The translations under genes were made by a program, and so were the position numbers. DNA of 64,000 bases, from assembly GCF_004216895.1 (NCBI RefSeq), contig NZ_SGXE01000002.1:1-64000 (forward strand), given 5' to 3'. Shown piece after piece: positions 7,343-15,500 of this stretch. The notes beneath the pieces are model-generated. The model saw only the letters and a list, made by a program, of their open reading frames with translations, was not told where the DNA came from and did no database searches. The number at the start of each line of letters is the position of its first letter. The first letter of the stretch is position 1. This stretch comes from Aquimarina brevivitae. Its GTDB lineage: Bacteria; Bacteroidota; Bacteroidia; Flavobacteriales; Flavobacteriaceae.

Positions 7343-8092
7343 TTATTGATTTTTTTTAGCGTTGAGCTCCAACAAGCATTTAGGACCCAAATCAGGTATG
7401 TTTTTGTCGATAATAGACAATCCGGAATCAAACCGTATGGCAGCTTCCATAAGGCATCCTTCCTCATTGCAATGCCCGTCACTATGATCCTTAGCGTGGC
7501 GATTATCATCCGACAATCCTAGTAAGTGACCAAATTCATGTGTAAGTGTAGTGGCTTCTAATACGGATAATAGCGGCATGTCTGGCCGTTGGCTTAGCGC
7601 TCGCAGCGTTTTGCCATAAATGACCATAGACGTATTGTGGTACGCAGATCCAAGCGTTTTATGGGTGTCATTATCCAAATGAAAAGTTCCGTCTGCAACA
7701 AAGATGTACACGGTTATATGATCTTCTTTGCTATATAAACTTCGGGTTTGTCGTTCTTGCTCCAAAACTTCAGCAATGGTTAGGGATCCACTATGAGCTA
7801 CGTTGAGGACGCGTTGTTCTATAAAAATACCGTCGGGCTTAGCTAAGTGTGTAGTTAAAAAGCTGGTAAACTTTTCTACCGCCCAGGGCGAAAGCGCATA
7901 ATCTTGTGCAGCAACGATTTCTACAGTAAGACTCCTATACTTTGTGTCGGTGAGCAGGTCTATTGCAGCAGAGCCTAAGGGTAACATATGTGGTTCTCGC
8001 AGTTGTTGTATTGGGTCGGCCTCATCCACGGTACAGGCACTAAAAAGTAGTAAGATCCCCGCAGCTGCTCCGATTAATTTTGTGATTGGCAT
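7343..8092 (-). CDS. Metzincin-like zinc metalloprotease lipoprotein
   Basis: The protein has 249 residues. A lipobox (LLLFSAC) places the acylated Cys at residue 20. Residues 185-195 read HEFGHLLGLSD, giving zinc ligands His185 and His189 with catalytic Glu186. The GLxD end is like the HExxHxxGxxH/D motif of metzincins, with Asp where the third His is usual. A following His-rich stretch (NRHAKDHSDGHC) and the LMEAA segment could supply the third ligand and the Met-turn. It is likely an envelope-anchored peptidase. Substrate and family (matrixin-like or archaemetzincin-like) remain open. It is followed on the same strand side by the methyltransferase gene 60 bp away. Confidence 0.75.
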   Translation of the reverse strand: MPITKLIGAAAGILLLFSACTVDEADPIQQLREPHMLPLGSAAIDLLTDTKYRSLTVEIVAAQDYALSPWAVEKFTSFLTTHLAKPDGIFIEQRVLNVAHSGSLTIAEVLEQERQTRSLYSKEDHITVYIFVADGTFHLDNDTHKTLGSAYHNTSMVIYGKTLRALSQRPDMPLLSVLEATTLTHEFGHLLGLSDDNRHAKDHSDGHCNEEGCLMEAAIRFDSGLSIIDKNIPDLGPKCLLELNAKKNQ

Positions 8093-8152
8093 CTAATGAA
8101 ATGATTTGTGGTTTGTTTATAGGCACTATTTGTATCAAATAGTGTACCGAAA

Positions 8153-8869
8153 TTAGCTATCGACCCAAGTTAATTGTGCTAAATAGTCATAATGATCGCC
8201 TTCGTAGGCTAATTCGCATACAAAACCGTGGTGATTAGCGGCATTTTGCAAGGTGTTATAGTCTAGGTATAACCAATCAAACCAATCCGACACTTGATTT
8301 TTGTACTGCAAGCGATATTGCATTTCGCCATAATACCCCGCTGCTGCATCTACCCAAAACCCACCGTCTTCTTCCATAAATAAATAGGCAAGATCCGAGG
8401 AGTCGATCAGCACTTGTCCATTAGGTTGTAGTAGACTTTTGAGATGGGTAAAAAAGCGATCGATCTCCTGTAGTCGACCGATGATACCGCTGCCATTCAT
8501 CAATAAAATGATTGTATCAAAACCTGATTTTTTCCAATCATAAAGCGTACTCACTTCTGCTTGCTGTACACCGCGTTGTTGACAAACGCCAATTGCACCG
8601 GCAGAGCTATCGATAGCCGTAACCTGTAGTTTGCACTCGTTCTGTAAATACAAAGCATGACTCCCCGCTCCACAGCCTACATCGAGTACCGTACCTCGAC
8701 AGAGCGATAGCGCTTTTTGTTCTAAGGGCGGCATCTCTTCATAAGACCTAAAAAGATAGGGGATAGGGATACTATCATCATCAAAATCTGCGGCTTGTAC
8801 CACAATATCTTCGCTATACTGGTCAGCGTAATAATCTTGTATGGCAGCTCCAAAAATATCTGGATTCAT
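8153..8869 (-). CDS. Class I SAM-dependent methyltransferase
   Basis: This 238-residue cytoplasmic protein has the Rossmann-type SAM-binding motif I, GTVLDVGCGAGSHALYL, near residues 58-75. The acidic end of strand 2 (VTAIDSS) and motif II/III (DTIILLMNGSGI) follow in the right order, as in Methyltransf_11/25 proteins. The first 50 residues (MNPDIFGAAIQDYYADQYSE) are a short variable cap. The substrate cannot be read from sequence. It lies upstream of the metalloprotease in the same direction with a 60-bp gap, so they may share a transcript. A repeat-like GC-rich element lies before its start. Confidence 0.85.
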   Translation of the reverse strand: MNPDIFGAAIQDYYADQYSEDIVVQAADFDDDSIPIPYLFRSYEEMPPLEQKALSLCRGTVLDVGCGAGSHALYLQNECKLQVTAIDSSAGAIGVCQQRGVQQAEVSTLYDWKKSGFDTIILLMNGSGIIGRLQEIDRFFTHLKSLLQPNGQVLIDSSDLAYLFMEEDGGFWVDAAAGYYGEMQYRLQYKNQVSDWFDWLYLDYNTLQNAANHHGFVCELAYEGDHYDYLAQLTWVDS

Positions 8870-8892
8870 AGGTTGTTTAATTAAATTGGTAT

Positions 8893-8985
8893 GGCGTATC
8901 CCGATCGGTCGGGACCAGGCTATCCCTACAATTCCTCGCGCACGCAGCGCTGCGGGATTTTCGTCCTATCCTTTACGCGGACCAA
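8893..8985. repeat. GC-rich REP-like intergenic element
   Basis: This stretch is markedly more GC-rich than its surroundings. It contains two inverted repeats, TCCCGATCGGTCGGGA at 8899-8914 and the perfect palindrome CGCAGCGCTGCG at 8943-8954. I associate the CCTCGCGCACG / GCGCTGCGGGATTTTCGTCC wording with dispersed intergenic repeats in marine Bacteroidota. Copy number in this genome cannot be tested here. A similar short core, TCCCGAAGCGTCGGGA, is at about 1993-2008. Confidence 0.45.
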
Positions 8986-8998
8986 AGACATACTTTTG

Positions 8999-9006
8999 TA
9001 CCTTTG
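8999..9006 (+). promoter_or_regulatory. Bacteroidota -7 element TACCTTTG
   Basis: TACCTTTG matches TAnnTTTG and lies only 5 bp before the ATG at 9012. A second match, TACTTTTG, is at 8991-8998. Transcription from either would give a very short or leaderless 5' end. Confidence 0.4.
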
Positions 9007-9011
9007 TCCAC

Positions 9012-9506
9012 ATGCAAGATTTTATAGCACAGCTTCCGCAACTGGCCAAAGATAAACATAAGGAAAACAAAAAATTCTTTGCGAAGCTAAAAAAAAAGCC
9101 GCCAAAAAATTTAGACCAAACTATGCAGCAATTGCACGATGAAGAGTTTCAGCGGACAGACTGCCTGGATTGTGCCAATTGTTGTAAAACGACCGGACCA
9201 CTCTTTACGGATAAAGATGTAGAACGCATTGCCAAATTTTTTAAATTGAAACCCCAACAGTTCGAAGCGCAATATTTGCGACGCGATGAGGATGGGGATT
9301 TGGTGTTGCAGTCCGTGCCCTGTACCTTTTTAGGGGCTGATAACTATTGCAGTATTTATGAAGTTCGGCCAAAAGCGTGCCGGGAATACCCACATACCGA
9401 TCGTAAAAAATTTCATCAGATCGGTAACCTTACCGTAAAAAACACAGCGATTTGCCCAGCAGCTTATAATATTGTCGAAAAGATGAAACAGCACATCAAA
9501 CTATAA
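9012..9506 (+). CDS. YkgJ-type cysteine-cluster protein
   Basis: This 164-residue protein of the YkgJ/UPF0153 group probably binds a metal or Fe-S cluster through its conserved cysteines. CLDCANCC supplies Cys51, 54, 57 and 58. Further cysteines come in the expected order at PCTFLG, NYCSIYEVRPKACREYP and AICPAA. The start at 9012 (MQDFIAQLPQLAK) was chosen because the longer frame from 8841 would read through the repeat-like element and the promoter. Molecular role is not established for the family; roles in metal or protein maturation have been suggested. It is monocistronic and is followed by the 3' end of a candidate antisense-strand small RNA. Confidence 0.85.
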   Translation: MQDFIAQLPQLAKDKHKENKKFFAKLKKKPPKNLDQTMQQLHDEEFQRTDCLDCANCCKTTGPLFTDKDVERIAKFFKLKPQQFEAQYLRRDEDGDLVLQSVPCTFLGADNYCSIYEVRPKACREYPHTDRKKFHQIGNLTVKNTAICPAAYNIVEKMKQHIKL

Positions 9507-9536
9507 AAAAAGCCTGAAAAGCATTGCTTTTCAGGC
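9505..9536 (-). terminator. Strong intrinsic terminator (minus strand)
   Basis: GCCTGAAAAGC (9512-9522) pairs with GCTTTTCAGGC (9526-9536) over a 3-nt loop. On the minus strand the hairpin is followed by seven T residues (9511-9505). On the plus strand no T run follows. It therefore ends leftward transcription. Confidence 0.8.
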
Positions 9537-9700
9537 CACTCAACTCAAACCGATAGGGCTAACCTATCTTCCCCGCGCTGATTGCGCTTCTTTAATGTTA
9601 TTACCTCCTCTTAGATTCGTTGTGCAGGCTCGCAAGCCAAATCCAAACCCAATGCTTTTTCGGTGGATACTTTAGCCTGGTTAGTGCTATAAACGTTTTA
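9505..9700 (-). ncRNA. Candidate structured small RNA
   Basis: About 195 bp with no coding frame lies between the S9-like hydrolase (stop 9709) and the terminator at 9505-9536. On the minus strand it contains a chain of compact hairpins: GGCT-loop-AGCC (9627-9638), GCGC-loop-GCGC (9575-9587), GATAGG-loop-CCTATC (9552-9568), then the 11-bp terminator hairpin and T7. A purine run AGGAGGT is exposed near 9603-9609. This is either a stand-alone sRNA or a long structured 3' UTR of the hydrolase. I could not match it to tmRNA, RNase P RNA or SRP RNA. The 5' end is a guess. Confidence 0.4.
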
Positions 9701-9708
9701 TACCGTTT

Positions 9709-10683
9709 TTATCTTCCGTGATATTCCATGTTCGGCAATTGTTCATCGTTCTTTAGATACTTATCAAACCAATTTAAAACTTGCTCGTTAACTTCATCTT
9801 TGTGTTCAGAAATACCGTGGTCGCCACCTTCAAACAGTATAAGTCTGTACGGAATTCTATTTTTTTCAAATTCCAAAGCAAGGTTTAGGCTTTGTTCTGG
9901 TTTTACTCTCCAATCAGAATTGCCGTGTAGCATTAATATCGGTACATCTTTTGGAAATTGATCTGCCCATTTTATTGCGGACCTTTTTTCTAATTCGATA
10001 TCTTTATTTTTAGCGTAATCCGGAATCAGTTCTGATAAAACACCTTTTTCCATTTCTGGTCTATCTTTAATAGAGCTAAAGTGATCAGAAACTGCTCCAC
10101 CAACAACAGCTGCTTTAATATTATCCGTTTTAGTCAATGCTATATAGGTCATCATTCCGCCACGACTCCAACCGTACATGCCAATTTTATCTGTATCTGC
10201 ATCTTCTATTTCTTTCAAGACCTCTGGTAAAATAGTTATATCATTAACATCTTTGCCGCCAAATTCCTCTTTTCCTTCGCTTCCTCCATTTCCTCTATAT
10301 TGACTAGCAATTACCACATACCCTTCTTTGGCAATTTGACCAAGTGTAATGGCGCCGTGAGCAGTTTTAAGTGCACCAGAATTCCTGTTTCCGCCGCGAT
10401 TGTATATTATACAAGGATATTTTCCTTTTTTCTTTGGGGTAACCATAAGTCCGTTTATTTTCAAACCATCACTTAAATAGGTGATTGAATAAATGTCAAT
10501 ATGGTCTAAATATTTAAAATTTTCTTTCCATGCAAGCTGTCCATTTATATCTTCGGTTAATCTCGGATATATTGGTGTTGCTGATAAATCAGCTATTAAT
10601 TTTTGACGAAGAAGAAGTTTCGTTTCTTGAGCTTCGCAGTTTGTAAATAGTACTAAAAAAGTAAGTAGAGTAATGTATTTCAT
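9709..10683 (-). CDS. Secreted alpha/beta hydrolase, prolyl-oligopeptidase (S9) type
   Basis: The 324-residue protein has an N-terminal export signal ending in LFTNC, possibly a lipoprotein with Cys16. The alpha/beta-hydrolase core shows an oxyanion-side motif (IIYNRGGN), a YRGNGGSEG loop, the nucleophile elbow GWSRGG (Ser173), acid HGNSDWRV (about residue 256) and catalytic His in FEGGDHGIS (about 289). This is the Peptidase_S9 / dienelactone-hydrolase-like arrangement without a propeller domain. Substrate, peptide or ester, is unknown. It stands alone on the minus strand. Its 5' flank carries an attC-like hairpin, so it might be an old cassette gene; its 3' flank leads into the candidate small RNA and terminator. 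Confidence 0.85.
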   Translation of the reverse strand: MKYITLLTFLVLFTNCEAQETKLLLRQKLIADLSATPIYPRLTEDINGQLAWKENFKYLDHIDIYSITYLSDGLKINGLMVTPKKKGKYPCIIYNRGGNRNSGALKTAHGAITLGQIAKEGYVVIASQYRGNGGSEGKEEFGGKDVNDITILPEVLKEIEDADTDKIGMYGWSRGGMMTYIALTKTDNIKAAVVGGAVSDHFSSIKDRPEMEKGVLSELIPDYAKNKDIELEKRSAIKWADQFPKDVPILMLHGNSDWRVKPEQSLNLALEFEKNRIPYRLILFEGGDHGISEHKDEVNEQVLNWFDKYLKNDEQLPNMEYHGR

Positions 10684-10743
10684 AGGTTTCTCTTATGGTG
10701 TCCAATGTCTAAAAATAGTTCAGCAAAAATGCTGTAATGGTTA

Positions 10744-10789
10744 GCAATAGGCTCTACTGCTACGCATCGTTGTAAGAGCCTAATTGCTT
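10744..10789. repeat. attC-like hairpin with one bulged base
   Basis: GCAATAGGCTCT on the left pairs with AGAGCCTAATTGC on the right, leaving one unpaired T, around a loop of about 20 nt. The bulged-arm layout resembles the elements at 1.4-3.0 kb, but intact core sites are not adjacent. Confidence 0.35.
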
Positions 10790-11080
10790 TTTTAAATTTT
10801 TCTCGACCTAGATAATATCAAAGGAGAGCAAGTTTACCCCGCATAGTCCCACAAAATGTTCATTTATAGTATAGTGTATACTTTTGGTTAGGGCAAAAAA
10901 GACAAAAATAATGATAGGTTGTGTTCCTTTGAGATTTTGCTAATTAGTGTCTACATGGATTTTGATATAATGGGAGCCTAGAATTGATCTTAAATAGTTG
11001 ACAACTTTTACATATGCTTTTGCTGTTGGTACGTAAAGGAAGTGTTAGGCTACCAAGTCTTATCTTAACCAGTCTTGTTA

Positions 11081-11113
11081 ATAAAGCACAGGAACAATAG
11101 TTCCTATGCTTTA
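11081..11113 (-). terminator. Hairpin after the LipL32-like gene
   Basis: TAAAGCACAGGAAC pairs with GTTCCTATGCTTTA with one mismatch and a 4-nt loop, starting 10 bp beyond the stop at 11123. The following minus-strand sequence is T-rich but has no clean T run, so termination may be partial. Confidence 0.5.
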
Positions 11114-11122
11114 TGTACTAAA

Positions 11123-11806
11123 TTATAGTGTTTTTTTAAGTCCTTCAATGGTTTTGGCCATTACAACACCTGGTAATTTTATAGGTGCTGCTACCTCAGC
11201 TAGGAATGTTCCTTTTACTTCACCTCTTTTATAGGTAGTAAAACCAATGCGGTACAATCCTGCAGTTAAGGCCTTGGTAGGGTTGCCGGCATCACTCTTA
11301 TAGCGCAATAATGAGTTATAGCTACTTCCACTTGGTTGCTCAGGCATTTCGCTGCTATCATCATTAGAGGCTAAGGTCACCCAGTTGGCATTTTTTACTG
11401 CATCTTCCGTGATTTTATCTTGACTAATGATATCCGAACGCTCTAAGGTGATATAGGTGTCAAAATAATCTTCACTGTCTTTATTAGCGGTAAAAGCTTC
11501 TGCAGTAATGGCATTTTTAACCTTTGTTTTTCCCACCGGAGATAGCATACGTACACAAATCTCTGGTGCAACTAATGGCACCCATACATAGATGTAATAA
11601 AACTTTTTGTCATCTTTTACTTCATCCTCATTATCTGGCGCGGCATAACCTAAATAGGAGATTACATCCGTATACGGTACCTGGATAGTCTTAGGTCCTA
11701 TTTTTTTCTCAACAGAGCTACCGAATTTTTTTAACTTTTGAGCTTGTGTAGTTGTTATTGCTACTGCAAACAATATACTAAAGGCCACTAAAATCTTAGT
11801 TTTCAT
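11123..11806 (-). CDS. LipL32-family surface protein
   Basis: This 227-residue exported protein strongly resembles LipL32, the major surface protein of Leptospira. From memory the shared blocks are VPYTDVISYLGY (LPYGSVINYYGY in LipL32), KKFYYIYVWVPLVAPEICVRM ([21 protein letters not shown]) and GLYRIGFTTYKRGEVKG (GLYRISFTTYKPGEVKG). The order and the length after the signal are also similar. Here the N-terminus is a standard signal peptide (MKTKILVAFSILFAVAITTT, then QAQ) with no lipobox cysteine, so the protein is probably secreted or periplasmic and not lipidated. The Asp-rich calcium region of LipL32 is only partly kept (SNDDSSE). The gene follows a small membrane-protein gene with a 72-bp gap and is probably cotranscribed. 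Role in a marine bacterium is unknown. Confidence 0.85.
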   Translation of the reverse strand: MKTKILVAFSILFAVAITTTQAQKLKKFGSSVEKKIGPKTIQVPYTDVISYLGYAAPDNEDEVKDDKKFYYIYVWVPLVAPEICVRMLSPVGKTKVKNAITAEAFTANKDSEDYFDTYITLERSDIISQDKITEDAVKNANWVTLASNDDSSEMPEQPSGSSYNSLLRYKSDAGNPTKALTAGLYRIGFTTYKRGEVKGTFLAEVAAPIKLPGVVMAKTIEGLKKTL

Positions 11807-11878
11807 AAATTAAAGGAGTTTTAAATGATTTGTAAATTGATTTAAATTGTTTTTAAATTTGAGGACAAGTAAACCCGT

Positions 11879-12298
11879 CTAGAAGAATAAAAAGGAGGCT
11901 ACAATCATCCACGCCCCGACACAAAGGCCTAATATTCCTAATTTACCTTGTTTGGGCGCCAATTTTTTGCGTAACTGATCTGCTTTATCTTTAGCCGCTT
12001 CGCTTTTGGATAAGAAAAACTTATTGATTAATCCAAATCCTAGCATAAAGCCTAGTACAGCAGATACGATATTACCCGCTAATAAAGATGCCCACCAAAT
12101 AGGGTAAGTAGTTAACCATCCTAAATTAAGTACAGCGGTGATAATACCCCAAACTCCCCAAAAACAAAAAACTAAACCAATCCATCCTTGATACGGTTCG
12201 ATCTTAGCTAATAGTTCTTTTGCATTTTGTTTTTTGGCTAACAGTAATGATGGTACTGCTATAATACTTAGTAAAATTAATGAGATTCCCCAAGTCAT
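11879..12298 (-). CDS. Small four-helix membrane protein
   Basis: This 139-residue integral membrane protein is of unknown function. Hydrophobic segments lie at about 3-21, 39-58, 66-92 and 121-139. A charged cytoplasmic or periplasmic loop ([20 protein letters not shown]) connects the last two. Trp and Gly are frequent in the second and third helices. I do not recognise a family. It lies directly upstream of the LipL32-like gene on the same strand, which suggests joint expression and perhaps a role in placing that protein, though this is inferred only from position. Confidence 0.65.
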   Translation of the reverse strand: MTWGISLILLSIIAVPSLLLAKKQNAKELLAKIEPYQGWIGLVFCFWGVWGIITAVLNLGWLTTYPIWWASLLAGNIVSAVLGFMLGFGLINKFFLSKSEAAKDKADQLRKKLAPKQGKLGILGLCVGAWMIVASFLFF

Positions 12299-12402
12299 AA
12301 TTGATTGTTTTAAAGGTTAGTAATTGTATTTGTGTTGTTGAACACAGTGCAAATATGCAACCGAACTTCACTATGTTTTTGCACCTCTAACCGTGAAAAT
12401 GG

Positions 12403-12474
12403 CTACCCTGTAAATGGGGTAGTAGGGAGTAATTGTATTGTTTTTTCAAAAAAAATACCCCTGAATCAGGGGGG
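12403..12474. promoter_or_regulatory. Two related palindromes in a divergent promoter region
   Basis: CTACCC-TGTAAATG-GGGTAG occupies 12403-12422. CCCCTGA-A-TCAGGGG occupies 12458-12472 within TACCCCTGAATCAGGGG. Both read TACCC-spacer-GGGG, and their centres are about 52 bp apart, close to five helical turns. They lie between the divergent small membrane-protein gene and the adhesin gene and could be binding sites for a dimeric regulator; the second could also fold as a hairpin. Confidence 0.4.
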
Positions 12475-12495
12475 AGAATCCTCGGCTATGCGTTA

Positions 12496-12503
12496 TAGTT
12501 TTG
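12496..12503 (+). promoter_or_regulatory. -7 element TAGTTTTG of the adhesin operon
   Basis: TAGTTTTG fits TAnnTTTG and lies 30 bp before the adhesin ATG at 12534. No clear TTTG lies at the -33 distance, so an activator may be needed. Confidence 0.45.
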
Positions 12504-12533
12504 TAACGTTAATTTTTTTTGGGGAAATATATT

Positions 12534-15500
12534 ATGATACAGACTAAACTAGGAATAGCAAAAGCTAACTATTTTACACTTTTAGTATACTTTTTTTTAA
12601 CTTCAGCTTTGTTTGCTCAGCAGTATTACCCGGCTAATTTTGATCTTTCTACGCTAAACGGGAATAATGGTTTTAGAACACCTGGGGTGTTGAATGGAGC
12701 AAGGACTGGAGCAGAAGTTGATTTTATTGGTGATATTAATAATGATGGCTTGGATGATGTTGCTATTGGAGCAAACTATGCTTCTTTTAATGGGTTGACA
12801 AGAGCGGGGTCTATATATGTTATTTTCGGTTCATCAACAGGTTTTACGGCTGATTTTGACTTACTTTCATTAGATGGTACCAATGGTTTTATCATGGAGG
12901 GTATTGAAGATGAGGAGAGAATTGGTTCTTCAATTAGTGCAATAGAGGATGTAAATGGAGATGGCATCGATGATTTTGTAACAGCTGGTGATATTGATGC
13001 CCTAGTGATCTATGGTAGTTCTGATGCATTTCCAGCTCGTTTTGATAAAAATGATTTAGATGGTACTAATGGTTTTATCATTGAGGGTAACCGTTTCAAT
13101 GAGGTTGCAGGTTTAGGGGATGTTAACGGTGATGGTAATAGTGATTTTATAGTAGGCCCCGTATTTACTTCTACAGATGCTTTAGTTATTTTTGGTAGAA
13201 CCAGTGATTTTCCAGCAACTATTAATCAAAGTTGGGTTGGTGGAATTAATGGCTTTAGAATTGATGGATACTCGTCTACTTTAAGAGCTTCATATCTTGT
13301 TGGAAGCGCTGGAGATGTAAATAATGATGGGTTCAATGATATCATACTAGGGGATTGGTCAAGTAGTTTTGGGTCTCGACAGGAGCGTACACACGTTTTA
13401 TTTGGAAGAAGTTCATTTAATAATATCGAAAATGTTGATGGAACTTTGGATGGATCCAATGGATTTACCATACAGCATACTGGTGGATCATTTTTAGCCT
13501 ATGTGGGTTTATTAGGTGATATTAATAATGATAATATCGATGATATTTTTTCTGAAGGTTTGGCAATATTTGGTAGTTCGGATCCCTTTCCTGCCAATTT
13601 TGAATTAAGTGACATTGATGGTACAAATGGGTTTAATTTGCCCGCAATTTCTGTTGCTGCTGCTTTAGGAGATATAAATCAGGATGGAATTGATGATTTT
13701 ATTTCCACTTTTGGAAGCGGTAGTTCTGGCTCCCCCATTGCCTATGTAGTATTCGGTAGTTCAGCAGGATTTCCTGATCCTATAAATGAAACCAACCTTG
13801 ATGGTACTACTGGTTTTGTCATAGAAGGTTTGAGAGGAGGTAGCGGAAGACCTGTTGGAGGAGATGGAGATTTTAATGGAGATGGAGTTGCTGATTTTGT
13901 TTTAGGAAACGGAGGTGCAGCCTACGTTGTTTTCGGTGGGGATCATTATGCAATGCAATTGAATACGAATTACCCTCAGGCTATTGATGAAACAACTTCA
14001 GGTTTTACATTACTAGTTAATGGACCAGAAACAGGAACCATTCATTATGCTATTTATCCCGGGAATTTTTCTGGCGATTCTGATTATGATGATATTCTTA
14101 ATGGAACCGGAGCAATTGTAAACGGAAATTTTTCCATGAATATTGCAAATACTGATGTTACAGAGGTTATTTCCTCACTAGCTTCTAATACAACATATGA
14201 TGTATATCTCTTTTTAGAAGATGCAGTTGGAAATCAAGGCCAGATTTATCATTTAAATAATGTAAGAACTTTATCCATTGATGATACTGAAGCCCCAGAA
14301 ATGACCTGTCCAAGAGATCAGGAGTTAAGTTGTGGAACAACAGTGCTCCCAGATTACACTACGTTGGTTACCGCTACGGATGTTGATGATCCTAATCCAA
14401 CGATTACACAAGATCCTGTTGCGGGCACACCGTTTACTGACGGTATGACCGTTACCTTTACAGCCACAGATGCTTCAGGGAACGAAAGTAGCTGTAGTAT
14501 CGTTGTAAATCAAGCTCCAGATACCGAAGCTCCAGTGATTAGTTGTATTGATGATCAAGAGTTGGAGTGCACGGAAACTATACTGCCCAACTATATCAAT
14601 TTAATTACTGCTACGGATAATTGTAGTGATGTAATAGCATTTGATCAATCGCCAGCGCCTGGCACTGCGTTCACTGATGGCATGACAGTTACGTTTACGG
14701 CTACAGACGCTTCGGGTAATGTATCGCGATGTATCATAACAGTGAATTCAGCCGCGGATACTGAAGCTCCAGTGATCAGTTGTATTGGCGATCAAGAGTT
14801 GGAGTGCACAGAAACTACGCTATCTGATTACACAGCTATGCTTACTGCTACGGATAATTGTAGTGATGTAATAGCATTTGATCAATCGCCAGCGCCTGGC
14901 ACTGCGTTCACTGATGGCATGACAGTTACGTTTACGGCTACAGACGCTTCGGGTAATGTTTCGCGTTGTATCATAACAGTAAATTCATCATCGGATACTG
15001 AAGCTCCAGTGATCAGTTGTATTGGTGATCAAGAGTTGGGGTGTACAGAAACGACGGTACCTGACTATACAGCTATGCTTACTGCAACCGATAGCTGTAG
15101 TGATGTAGTTGCGATTGCTCAATCTCCAGCGCCTGGCACTGCGTTTACAGAAGGAATGACGGTTACCTTTACAGCCACAGATGCTTCAGGGAACGAAAGT
15201 AGCTGTAGTATCGTTGTAAATCAAGCTCCAGATACCGAAGCTCCAGTGATCAGTTGTATTGACGATCAGGAGTTGGGGTGTACAGAAACTACGCTACCTG
15301 ACTACACGGCTATGATTACTGCTACGGATAATTGTAGTGATGTAATAGCAATTGATCAATCGCCAGCGCCTGGCACTGCGTTCACTGATAGCATGACAGT
15401 TACGTTTACGGCTACAGACGCTTCGGGTAATGTATCGCGATGTATCATAACAGTGAATTCAGCCGCGGATACTGAAGCTCCAGTGATCAGTTGTATTGGC

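Larger units (their letters stand above)
10684..11122. other. Gene-free interval of 439 bp with palindromes
   Basis: No credible ORF is present. It holds the hairpin at 10744-10789, a TACTTTTG -7-like box on the plus strand (10879-10886) with no gene after it, the string GTGTTAGGC near 11043-11051, and the hairpin at 11081-11113. GTCCAATG near the hydrolase start and GTTAGGC at the far side could be worn core sites of the type seen at 1.4-3.9 kb. I see nothing else. Confidence 0.35.

Noticed and set aside
8841-9011. N-terminal extension of the YkgJ-type protein
   Set aside because: The added frame reads through the GC-rich repeat and the promoter boxes and has no family similarity; the ATG at 9012 gives the normal length.
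12332-12533. Plus-strand ORF before the adhesin
   Set aside because: It covers the palindromes and promoter, has no signal or domain, and is out of keeping with the upstream-region layout.
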